Assembly (NCBI GenBank): GCA_012518745.1 | Contig: JAAYRM010000112.1 | Location: forward strand, 1-17,335 | From: Tissierellia bacterium | Lineage (GTDB): Bacteria > Bacillota > Clostridia > Tissierellales > Tepidimicrobiaceae | DNA: 17,335 nucleotides | Reading direction: 5' to 3' | Part shown: positions 7,454 through 14,092 of the stretch, piece by piece | Position numbering within the stretch: the stretch's first letter is position 1 | Layout of the letters: the number at the start of each line of letters is the position of its first letter | The notes under the pieces: generated by a model | The model's database searches: none | Told to the model about the DNA's origin: nothing | What the model saw: only the letters and a program-made list of their open reading frames with translations | Program-made: the position numbers and the translations under genes

Positions 7454-7801
7454 GTGAATATAATTAAAATTTTGGAAGATGAGCAAACTAGGGATGATCT
7501 GCCTGGTTTTAACGTAGGTGATACTGTTCAAGTGCACTATAAAATCAAAGAGGGAACTCGGGAAAGGATTCAGGTTTTTGAGGGGACCGTTATCAAGAAG
7601 CAAGGTAAGGGCGCAAGGGGAACATTTACTGTAAGAAGGTTGTCCTATGGAGTTGGTGTGGAAAGAACATTCCCTTTACATTCTCCAAAAATCGAAAAAC
7701 TTGTAATTACTAGACGAGGAAGCGCTAGAAGATCTAAACTCTATTATCTAAGGGATAGGCAAGGAAGAGCGTCAAGGGTAAAGGAAAAGAAGATTTACTA
7801 A
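7454..7801 (+). CDS. rplS: Large ribosomal subunit protein bL19
   Basis: bL19 lies at the 30S-50S interface of the ribosome. The 115-residue sequence is typical: NIIKILEDEQTRDDLPGF, then FNVGDTVQVHYKIKEG, VFEGTVIKKQGKG, FTVRRLSYGVGVERTFPLHS and SPKIEKLVITRRG, ending in the basic tail KLYYLRDRQGR...KEKKIY. The start is GTG at 7454, with GGGAGG (7439-7444) 9 nt upstream. It forms its own small unit: extended -10 promoter and structured leader in front, a rho-independent terminator behind. This arrangement allows L19 output to be set apart from the rimM-trmD message. Confidence 0.97.
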   Translation: MNIIKILEDEQTRDDLPGFNVGDTVQVHYKIKEGTRERIQVFEGTVIKKQGKGARGTFTVRRLSYGVGVERTFPLHSPKIEKLVITRRGSARRSKLYYLRDRQGRASRVKEKKIY

Positions 7802-7807
7802 AGTATT

Positions 7808-7834
7808 GGGACTATTATAGTCCCTATTTTATTT
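7808..7834 (+). terminator. Rho-independent terminator after rplS
   Basis: A 7-bp stem GGGACTA (7808-7814) / TAGTCCC (7818-7824) with the 3-nt loop TTA is followed by TATTTTATTTAT. It begins 6 bases after the rplS stop and is placed to end the rplS message before rbgA. The next 50 bases before rbgA are AT-rich; I see no convincing promoter there, so rbgA may depend on readthrough or on a weak promoter. Confidence 0.8.
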
Positions 7835-7884
7835 ATACAATGGTATGGTTAAATATAAAGATATCAGATGAGTGGGTGAATAAT

Positions 7885-8745
7885 ATGAATATCAATTGGT
7901 ATCCGGGTCATATGAAAAAGGCAATGGAATCCATAATGAAGAATCTAGCCTTAGTGGACATAGCATATGAGGTAATAGATTCCAGAATACCTCGGAGTAG
8001 CAGAAATCCCGAAATCGATAATATACTCGGCGGTAAACCTAAAATAATTATAATGAACAAATCCGATCTGGCCGATGAAGAAGCTAATATCATATGGCGA
8101 AATTATTTTCAGAAACAGGGATATAGGGCTGTAATCGTTGATAGTACGGGAAATAGAGGTATTGACGATATAGTTAAATTATCCAATCGACTCGTGGGGA
8201 AGAAGACAGAACGATCCGGATCTGGCGGAAGTGAAAATAGGTCTATGCGGGCTATAATAATCGGGATACCAAATGTGGGCAAATCCACTCTAATCAATAA
8301 TTTATCCAGGAGGAAGGGTGCAAGGACGGGGAATAAACCGGGCATTACTAGGGCCAACCAATGGATTAACGTCAAAGGGAATTTGCAACTTCTAGATACC
8401 CCGGGAATCCTATGGCCGAAATTTCAGGATGAAGAAGTTGGATTAAATCTTGCCTTTACCGGGGCGATAAAGGATGAGATATTGGATATTGAAAATCTCG
8501 CCTTAAACTTGATAGACAGAATTAAAAATATATCCAAAAGATACTTACAGGAGAGATATGATATAGATATAGAAAACAAATCCCCCTATGAAATTATAGA
8601 AATCATAGGTAGGAAAAGAGGCTGTTTAATTCAAGGTGGCAGGGTTGACCTTAGTAGAACTAGTGGTATCATATTGGATGAGTACAGAAAGGGTCTGATA
8701 GGAAGAATTACCTTAGAATTGCCCGAAGGCCGTGATGTATATTGA
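7885..8745 (+). CDS. rbgA: Ribosome biogenesis GTPase RbgA (YlqF)
   Basis: RbgA is an essential GTPase of late 50S subunit assembly in Bacillus. Its G motifs are circularly permuted, which is plain here: G4 NKSD (58-61) comes first, then DSTGNRG (86-92), G1 GIPNVGKST (127-135), G2 Thr155 in GITRANQ, and G3 DTPG (171-174) in LLDTPGILWPKF. A C-terminal helical ANTAR-like rRNA-binding region follows (about 190-286). The product is 286 residues, near the family size. The frame extends back to 7840, but ATG 7885 yields the conserved MNINWYPGHMKKAM and has GGGTGA (7874-7879) just upstream. The stop overlaps the rnhB start. The older name is ylqF. Confidence 0.95.
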   Translation: MNINWYPGHMKKAMESIMKNLALVDIAYEVIDSRIPRSSRNPEIDNILGGKPKIIIMNKSDLADEEANIIWRNYFQKQGYRAVIVDSTGNRGIDDIVKLSNRLVGKKTERSGSGGSENRSMRAIIIGIPNVGKSTLINNLSRRKGARTGNKPGITRANQWINVKGNLQLLDTPGILWPKFQDEEVGLNLAFTGAIKDEILDIENLALNLIDRIKNISKRYLQERYDIDIENKSPYEIIEIIGRKRGCLIQGGRVDLSRTSGIILDEYRKGLIGRITLELPEGRDVY

Positions 8746-9347
8746 TACAAATAGAGAATGAAATATATGATGAAGGATATAGACTAATTGCATGCATAGA
8801 TGAGGTAGGGAGGGGTTGCCTAGCGGGAGATGTATTGGCCTGTGCTATTATAATGCCGCAAGGTATAGTAGTAGATGGGGCTACCGATTCCAAGAAACTA
8901 TCCGCTAAAAAGAGAGAAGAGCTATATGGGGAAATCAAAAAGACTGCCATTGCAATTGGTATAGGTAGAATGGATCCAAGAACAATTGACGATATAAATA
9001 TTAAGGAGAGCACAAGGCTTGCTATGAGACAGGCTGTATTGAATCTAATTGATGGGGCAGGCAATACCGTTATCCCAGATTACCTATTGGTGGACGCGGA
9101 GACAATCCCTATAGATATACCCCAAATGAGTATTATTAAGGGAGATGTAAGAAGTCATGGTATAGCCTGTGCATCTATCATAGCTAAGGTGGTCAGGGAT
9201 GAACTATGCAGAACATGGGGTATTGAATATCCCGGGTATGGGATAGGTAGGAATAAGGGGTATGGTACAAAGACACATAGGGAAGCATTAAAAAGAATTG
9301 GGCCCTCCGCTATCCATAGGATGACGTTTCTGAAGAATATATTGTAG
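8742..9347 (+). CDS. rnhB: Ribonuclease HII
   Basis: RNase HII cuts RNA in RNA-DNA hybrids and starts removal of single ribonucleotides from DNA. The 201-residue protein carries the family's acidic residues: Asp20 and Glu21 in CIDEVGRG, Asp118 in LLVDAE and Asp135 in KGD, followed by the conserved ASIIAKVVRD segment and GYGTKTHREAL near the C-terminus. It begins with TTG at 8742, overlapping the rbgA stop by 4 bp; no in-frame ATG or GTG precedes the catalytic Asp, and only GTGAT lies upstream, so initiation is probably coupled to rbgA. One oddity: the usual GPLAGP after the DExGRG motif reads GCLAGD, while all likely catalytic residues are kept. Activity is therefore expected. Confidence 0.93.
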   Translation: MIQIENEIYDEGYRLIACIDEVGRGCLAGDVLACAIIMPQGIVVDGATDSKKLSAKKREELYGEIKKTAIAIGIGRMDPRTIDDINIKESTRLAMRQAVLNLIDGAGNTVIPDYLLVDAETIPIDIPQMSIIKGDVRSHGIACASIIAKVVRDELCRTWGIEYPGYGIGRNKGYGTKTHREALKRIGPSAIHRMTFLKNIL

Positions 9348-9372
9348 GATAATCATGGGGTGGTAGGAATCT

Positions 9373-10731
9373 ATGAAAGTTAATGATCTCGTGGTTTTAA
9401 ATCAATTGAATATGGACGTAAATTATGGACTTCTTAAAGAGGGGGATACCCTGGAAGGAATTATCATAAAGGCTATTGATGATATAGCTTTTATAGAGAT
9501 CGAGGATTTAGGTGTATTTAGAGCTCATATGGGGGAACCAATAGATCTTCATGAAGGGGTGGCAGCAAAGTTTTTGATTAAAAAACTTCTGCCGAATAGG
9601 ATTGAATTGAAACCTATTTCATTTGATATGGGGCATGATAGAAATATGGAATCGATATCTATAATTGCTGATTCCTTTATGGAGCTATTGACGGAATTTG
9701 GAATTGAATATGATTCAACATCTATAGATATTCTAGAGATGTTGATTAAATATAATGTTAAGTTGGATAAGGATAATATTACCAAGGGGCTGAAGATATT
9801 CAACAAATTAAAGGAGCTCTTAGATATGGGATCCGATGATACCGTTAGACTGCTTGATTCGAACAAGAAGAGTACGGATATGGGGAAGGTAGATATTACT
9901 AACCTTATAATTGAAAAAAATATAGGTATGGAGGAAGGAGATAGTGCAAACCCCATGGTGGGTCGATATCTATCGAGGATGAACATACTAGGGGATAAAT
10001 TGGAACCGCGCCTAATTCAAATAGTTGGATTCCTAATAAAATCCGATATGGAACCACATCTGCACAATATAAAATATCTACTGGAATTGGCCGAAGAACC
10101 CCTTCTATTTTCAGAAGATTTTAAAACCTTGGAGAAAATCTTTGGTAAAAAGTTTACAAACTTGTTCAAAAAGGGTAATATTAATAGTGGAAGTTATGAT
10201 TTGATTTCTGAAAGAGATAATAATGGATTAAAGCAGATCTTATCCGATATTAAAAAGATCGCCAGACAAAATAATCTTCTAAACGATAGGGATATAAGCC
10301 GGGGCATAGAAGAATTGTCTAATAGGATGGAATTTATGGATGAAATAGATAGTAGGTTCTCCCTTATACATATTCCCTTGGGTATGGATAATAAAGACCC
10401 TAGGGGAATACTGACACTATTCAAAGAGAAAAAAAACAGATATGGGGTAGGAGATAGATTCAATATCTTTATCAACCTACGAACCTTAAGACTGGGGGAT
10501 ATCAAGATCTTCTGCCAGCTAATGGATCTATCGATAGATATCAGGTTTAGCAATGTGCACGAATCGGATCATCATCTCTTTAAGTCTAAGGAGGGATGGC
10601 TGAGGAGCATACTTCAATCCCTTGGATATCACGTAGGAAAAATTGAGTATATATCTGCGGATGACTATAGTGTTCTAGATGCGTTGATTGTAAACGAGAG
10701 ACCTACTTATTCTCTAGATATTAAGGTGTGA
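9373..10731 (+). CDS. FliK/hook-length-control-like protein of unknown function (YlqG position)
   Basis: This 452-residue protein occupies the place of B. subtilis ylqG. Its N-terminal part (about 15-80) is a beta-rich segment built like the first domain of many FliK-like proteins (EGDTLEGIIIKAIDD, then GVFRAHMGEPIDLHEG and NRIELKPI). The middle (about 95-340) is long, charged and mostly helical without known motifs. The C-terminal stretch (about 365-450: LRTLRLGDIKIFCQLMDLSI, then KEGWLRSILQSLGYHVGKI) resembles the Flg_hook/FliK C-terminal domain, which sets export specificity by acting on FlhB. The start ATG follows TAGGA (9364-9368). The very next gene encodes an FlhB-C-like protein 4 bp away, strengthening the link. 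No flagellar structural gene is in the window; the role is unknown and the FliK relation rests on pattern only. Confidence 0.65.
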   Translation: MKVNDLVVLNQLNMDVNYGLLKEGDTLEGIIIKAIDDIAFIEIEDLGVFRAHMGEPIDLHEGVAAKFLIKKLLPNRIELKPISFDMGHDRNMESISIIADSFMELLTEFGIEYDSTSIDILEMLIKYNVKLDKDNITKGLKIFNKLKELLDMGSDDTVRLLDSNKKSTDMGKVDITNLIIEKNIGMEEGDSANPMVGRYLSRMNILGDKLEPRLIQIVGFLIKSDMEPHLHNIKYLLELAEEPLLFSEDFKTLEKIFGKKFTNLFKKGNINSGSYDLISERDNNGLKQILSDIKKIARQNNLLNDRDISRGIEELSNRMEFMDEIDSRFSLIHIPLGMDNKDPRGILTLFKEKKNRYGVGDRFNIFINLRTLRLGDIKIFCQLMDLSIDIRFSNVHESDHHLFKSKEGWLRSILQSLGYHVGKIEYISADDYSVLDALIVNERPTYSLDIKV

Positions 10732-10735
10732 TTAT

Positions 10736-11026
10736 ATGGAAGATAGGAAAGATTCAATTAAGAAAGCCGTGGCCCTGAGCTATAAGGAGCGAGACGAGGC
10801 ACCTAGGATAATTGGCAAGGGTCAGGGTGAGCTAGCGGATAGGTTGTTACAGGTTGGCAAGCAAGAGGAAATTGCAATATATGAAGATAAGAAATTGGTG
10901 GAGGATCTATATAGATTGGATATAGATGCGGAGATTACACCAGAGCTATATGAGGCAGTTGCCAGGATAATCGCATTTGTATATCTATTGGATAGGGAAA
11001 AAGATGGTGATTATGAAAAAGAATAG
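10736..11026 (+). CDS. FlhB C-terminal-domain-like small protein (YlqH family)
   Basis: The 96-residue product matches the cytoplasmic C-terminal part of the type III export switch protein FlhB after its self-cleavage site: KKAVALSYKERDEAPRIIGK, then LLQVGKQEEIAIYEDKKLVEDLY, EITPELYEAVARIIAFVYLL. It has no transmembrane domain and no NPTH autocleavage motif, so it is a free-standing soluble homolog like B. subtilis YlqH. In flagellar systems FlhB-C contacts FliK, and here it lies 4 bp behind a FliK-like gene. The ribosome binding region is AAGGTGTGAT (10723-10732), overlapping the previous stop. Its 3' end overlaps the yraN start by 14 bp. Family membership is clear; function is unknown. Confidence 0.85.
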   Translation: MEDRKDSIKKAVALSYKERDEAPRIIGKGQGELADRLLQVGKQEEIAIYEDKKLVEDLYRLDIDAEITPELYEAVARIIAFVYLLDREKDGDYEKE

Positions 11027-11363
11027 AACCAAGGGAATCAAGGGTGAGGATATAGCCACAAAATATCTTATATCGAGGGGATATAAGATATTGGATAGGA
11101 ATTATAGGACTAAGGTGGGCGAAATAGATATAATCGCCATGATGTCGGATGTATTGATATTTATAGAGGTAAAGGCGAGAACCAATCTAGATTTTGGATA
11201 TCCATATGAGGCGGTCGATTGGAGGAAACGGGATAGGATACTAAAAACCTCGTTATTATATATACAATATAGGGACCTAAGAGATTATCAAATCAGGTAT
11301 GATATTATGGAGATCTATCTTGGAGATAGGACCAAGGTTAATCATATAGAGAATGCATTCTGA
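11013..11363 (+). CDS. yraN: YraN/UPF0102 family endonuclease-like protein
   Basis: UPF0102 proteins have a PD-(D/E)XK nuclease-like fold related to Holliday-junction resolvases; their substrate is not settled. The 116-residue product has the family motifs in order: KGIKGEDIATKYLISRGYKI with the early Glu, NYRTKVGEIDIIA (Glu and Asp of the nuclease core), LIFIEVKART (the ExK pair) and a later YEAVDWRKRDRI helix. The frame is open upstream (TTG 10977, ATG 11004, GTG 11007); I take ATG 11013 because it gives the usual MKKN...GEDIA start and has GGTGAT (11006-11011) immediately upstream. It overlaps the FlhB-C-like gene by 14 bp, implying coupling, and precedes yifB and dprA, two other DNA-handling genes. 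Confidence 0.9.
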   Translation: MKKNRTKGIKGEDIATKYLISRGYKILDRNYRTKVGEIDIIAMMSDVLIFIEVKARTNLDFGYPYEAVDWRKRDRILKTSLLYIQYRDLRDYQIRYDIMEIYLGDRTKVNHIENAF

Positions 11364-11408
11364 GCAATACGGGGATAAACGATTTATTATTCATCTATTA
11401 ATGATAAA

Positions 11409-11428
11409 GGGGTATCCCCATAGGGGGA
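11409..11428 (+). promoter_or_regulatory. Overlapping short hairpins at the yifB ribosome binding site
   Basis: CCCC (11416-11419) can pair either with the upstream GGGG (11409-11412, loop TAT) or with the GGGGG (11423-11427) that forms the yifB Shine-Dalgarno region. The two pairings exclude each other, one leaving the ribosome binding site free, the other masking it. Stems are only 4-5 bp, so a switch is speculative. The rest of the 72-bp gap after yraN shows no clear promoter or terminator. Confidence 0.25.
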
Positions 11429-11435
11429 GATTGCT

Positions 11436-12965
11436 ATGTATTCAAAACTAAATACCTGTATCTTACAGGGGTTGAGTGGAAACATAATAGAGGTAGAAAC
11501 GGATCTATCCAGAGGTTTACCAGTCTTTAATATCGTGGGATTGCCTGATGCTTCGATCAAGGAATCCAAGGAGAGGGTCAGAACTGCCATTAAGAACAGT
11601 GGATTTGAATTTCCCCTGAGCAGAATTACCGTTAATTTGGCACCGGCCCATTTAAAAAAGGAAGGATCGCAATTGGATCTAGCAATCGCATTGGGTATCA
11701 TGCAGGCAATGGGTGTAGTAGGGGATTTTAATTATAGGGATATTGCATTCATAGGAGAGCTGTCATTGGATGGTAGGTTGAACCCTATAGAGGGTGTGCT
11801 CCCCATGGTAATATCTATGCGTGAATCCAATATAAAGCGATGCATTCTACCGTTTGACAATAAGGATGAGGCATGCATTGTAAAGGATGTCGAGATAATA
11901 CCAATACAAAACTTAGAACAAGCTATCGATTATTTAAATAAAAAAATATCGATTCCGCCATTTAGAAACAAGAACCCACTACCTCTTCAGGATTATGGAG
12001 AATTCGATGTTGATTTTAGCGATATAAAGGGGCAGAGAAGTTTGAAACGAGCCCTAGAGGTGGCAGCAGCCGGCTTTCACAACCTATTGGTTATTGGGCC
12101 ACCAGGGGCGGGTAAAACCATGGCCGCCCGTAGATTACCTACTATCCTTCCAGAACTATCCTTCAATGAGGCCATCGAGGTGATCAAGATATACAGTATT
12201 GCAGGGCTTTTAAACCGCGATGTACTAATTGAGGGGAGGCCATTCAGAGCCCCACATCATACCGCATCATCCGTAGCATTAGTGGGCGGTGGCAGAATTC
12301 CTAAACCTGGGGAGATATCCCTAGCCCATAATGGGGTACTTTTTCTAGATGAGATACCTGAGTTTAAAAAGAATGTATTGGAGGTTTTAAGACAACCCCT
12401 GGAGGATGGAACGGTAACCATATCTAGGATGAATGCTACATTGGTCTATCCGGCGAAGTTTATGATGATAGCTAGCATGAATCCATGTCCATGTGGTTAT
12501 CTAGGTGATCCATTTCATGAATGTAGTTGTTCACAGAATAGCATAGATAGGTATCTGGGCAAACTCAGCAATCCATTATTGGATAGAATAGATATTCATA
12601 TAGAGATACTACCAGTTAAATATGAGGAATTGAGCGATAATGATAATGAGGAAACCTCCGCTGCCATAAGGGAAAGGGTTAACAATGCTAGGCAGATACA
12701 ATTGGAACGATATAGAGGGGAAAAGATATATAATAATTCCCAAATCAATTCAAAGAGCATCCAAAAATACTGTAGGCTTGATAATGGGGCAAGGCGGATA
12801 ATCGAGACTGCATTTAATAGATATAAATTCAGTGCTAGAACATATAATAAAATTTTAAAGGTTAGCAGAACAATAGCTGATCTAGATGATGCCGATATAA
12901 TATTGGAGAAACATATTTTGGAAGCGATTAGATACAGGGGCTTAGACAATAAATACTGGGGGTAG
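11436..12965 (+). CDS. comM: YifB/ComM family Mg-chelatase-like AAA+ ATPase
   Basis: This family includes ComM, a hexameric branch-migration helicase that promotes integration of incoming DNA during natural transformation; it is widespread also in bacteria not known to be competent. The 509-residue protein has the N-terminal Lon-protease-like fold domain (about 1-170, CILQGLSGNIIEVETDLSRG then PVFNIVGLPDASIKESKERV), the AAA+ module with Walker A GPPGAGKT (221-228), FRAPHHTAS, Walker B LFLDEIPEF (Asp305), a cysteine cluster CPCGYLGDPFHECSC typical of the family, the arginine-containing LLDRIDIHIEI, and a C-terminal helical domain (about 420-505). The start ATG follows GGGGGAGA. dprA begins 6 bp after the stop, so the two are co-translated and probably act in the same DNA process. 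Confidence 0.93.
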   Translation: MYSKLNTCILQGLSGNIIEVETDLSRGLPVFNIVGLPDASIKESKERVRTAIKNSGFEFPLSRITVNLAPAHLKKEGSQLDLAIALGIMQAMGVVGDFNYRDIAFIGELSLDGRLNPIEGVLPMVISMRESNIKRCILPFDNKDEACIVKDVEIIPIQNLEQAIDYLNKKISIPPFRNKNPLPLQDYGEFDVDFSDIKGQRSLKRALEVAAAGFHNLLVIGPPGAGKTMAARRLPTILPELSFNEAIEVIKIYSIAGLLNRDVLIEGRPFRAPHHTASSVALVGGGRIPKPGEISLAHNGVLFLDEIPEFKKNVLEVLRQPLEDGTVTISRMNATLVYPAKFMMIASMNPCPCGYLGDPFHECSCSQNSIDRYLGKLSNPLLDRIDIHIEILPVKYEELSDNDNEETSAAIRERVNNARQIQLERYRGEKIYNNSQINSKSIQKYCRLDNGARRIIETAFNRYKFSARTYNKILKVSRTIADLDDADIILEKHILEAIRYRGLDNKYWG

Positions 12966-12971
12966 TCTGGT

Positions 12972-14069
12972 ATGAATAGAATATCTAATAGAGGTATATT
13001 AATATGGTTAAGTAGTTTATATATAGGGAGTAGGAGCATAGGTAATATCATGGAGCAGGTACCCCAGTTAACTGACCTTTGGAATCTCCCCACTAAGAGC
13101 ATATACAGTTTAAAAGGTATAAATGCGAAAACTAAGGAAAGGATAATCGCTAACCGTCGGATTGATAAGATAGAAGAAGTATTCAATCATATAGAAGCTT
13201 CCAACACAGATGTAACAACCATATTCGATAGGGACTATCCGAAAATGTTAAAGCATATATACGATAGCCCTAAGGTTTTATACAGGAAGGGGCAAATCCT
13301 AGAAGAGGATAGCCTCTCCATTGCTATCGTAGGTTCGAGAAAGGCCACCAATTATGGCAAATGGGCCACCGAAAGGCTTGTCAATGAGCTAGTAAACCTG
13401 GATGTAACAATAGTTAGTGGACTTGCTACGGGGATTGATGGTATAGCGCATAGAAAGGCATTGAAGGAAAATGGTAGAACTATAGGGGTGCTGGGGAATG
13501 GATTAGATATAATCTATCCACGCAATAATAGGGATATATATAGGGATATTCCGGGAAATGGTGCTATAGTTACGGAGTTTTGCTTTGGGGTATCTCCTCT
13601 AGCCTATAATTTTCCGCAACGGAATAGAATTATAAGTGGATTATCCCTGGGGGTAATCGTTGTTGAAGCTAAGGAAAAGAGTGGCTCATTAATAACTGCA
13701 CACCATGCTATGGAACAGGGCAGGGAAGTCTTTGCATTACCAGGCAATATTAATAGTATCTTTAGCAGGGGAACCAATAAATTAATTGGGGATGGGGCTA
13801 AATTGGTAATGGATATAGATGATGTTATAGAAGAGATATATGATCTACAGATGCAGGCAGCAAAGTGTAAGAAGATTGATGCAGAAAATATTGAATTAAG
13901 TGAACCGGAGATGCAGGTTTTTAAACTGATAGAGGAGGGACCTATCCATTGCGATAGCATAGTATTCAATACCGGTATGGATATATCCACGGTCTATAGC
14001 ATTCTTACCGCATTAGAGATGAAAGGATTAATCAAGGAATTAACAGGAAATACATTTACCCTAGTTTGA
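12972..14069 (+). CDS. dprA: DNA-processing protein DprA (Smf)
   Basis: DprA binds incoming single-stranded DNA and loads RecA during transformation. The 365-residue protein shows an N-terminal helical region (about 1-95), the extended Rossmann fold (about 100-300) with LSIAIVGSRKATNYGKWATE, VSGLATGIDGIAHRKAL, GVLGNGLDIIYPRNN, FPQRNRIISGLS, GSLITAHHAMEQGREVFALP and GTNKLIGDGAKLV, and a C-terminal DprA winged-helix domain (about 310-365, LSEPEMQVFKLIEEG then STVYSILTALEMKGLI). The ATG at 12972 follows yifB by only 6 bp; the upstream GGGGGT near 12958-12963 lies within the yifB end and is a weak ribosome binding site, so coupling is likely. topA follows after 23 bp, the usual neighbour. Confidence 0.96.
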   Translation: MNRISNRGILIWLSSLYIGSRSIGNIMEQVPQLTDLWNLPTKSIYSLKGINAKTKERIIANRRIDKIEEVFNHIEASNTDVTTIFDRDYPKMLKHIYDSPKVLYRKGQILEEDSLSIAIVGSRKATNYGKWATERLVNELVNLDVTIVSGLATGIDGIAHRKALKENGRTIGVLGNGLDIIYPRNNRDIYRDIPGNGAIVTEFCFGVSPLAYNFPQRNRIISGLSLGVIVVEAKEKSGSLITAHHAMEQGREVFALPGNINSIFSRGTNKLIGDGAKLVMDIDDVIEEIYDLQMQAAKCKKIDAENIELSEPEMQVFKLIEEGPIHCDSIVFNTGMDISTVYSILTALEMKGLIKELTGNTFTLV

Positions 14070-14092
14070 ACAAGGGATATTTGGAGGTGTAA

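Noticed and set aside
10977..11012. Upstream extension of yraN to TTG 10977
   Set aside because: The added residues are out of line with the family and the stretch is the end of the FlhB-C-like gene; ATG 11013 has a better site.
12596..13186. 196-residue reverse-strand frame across the yifB-dprA junction
   Set aside because: Hydrophobic-looking, but it is antisense to two conserved genes and lacks an initiation signal; no family is recognised.
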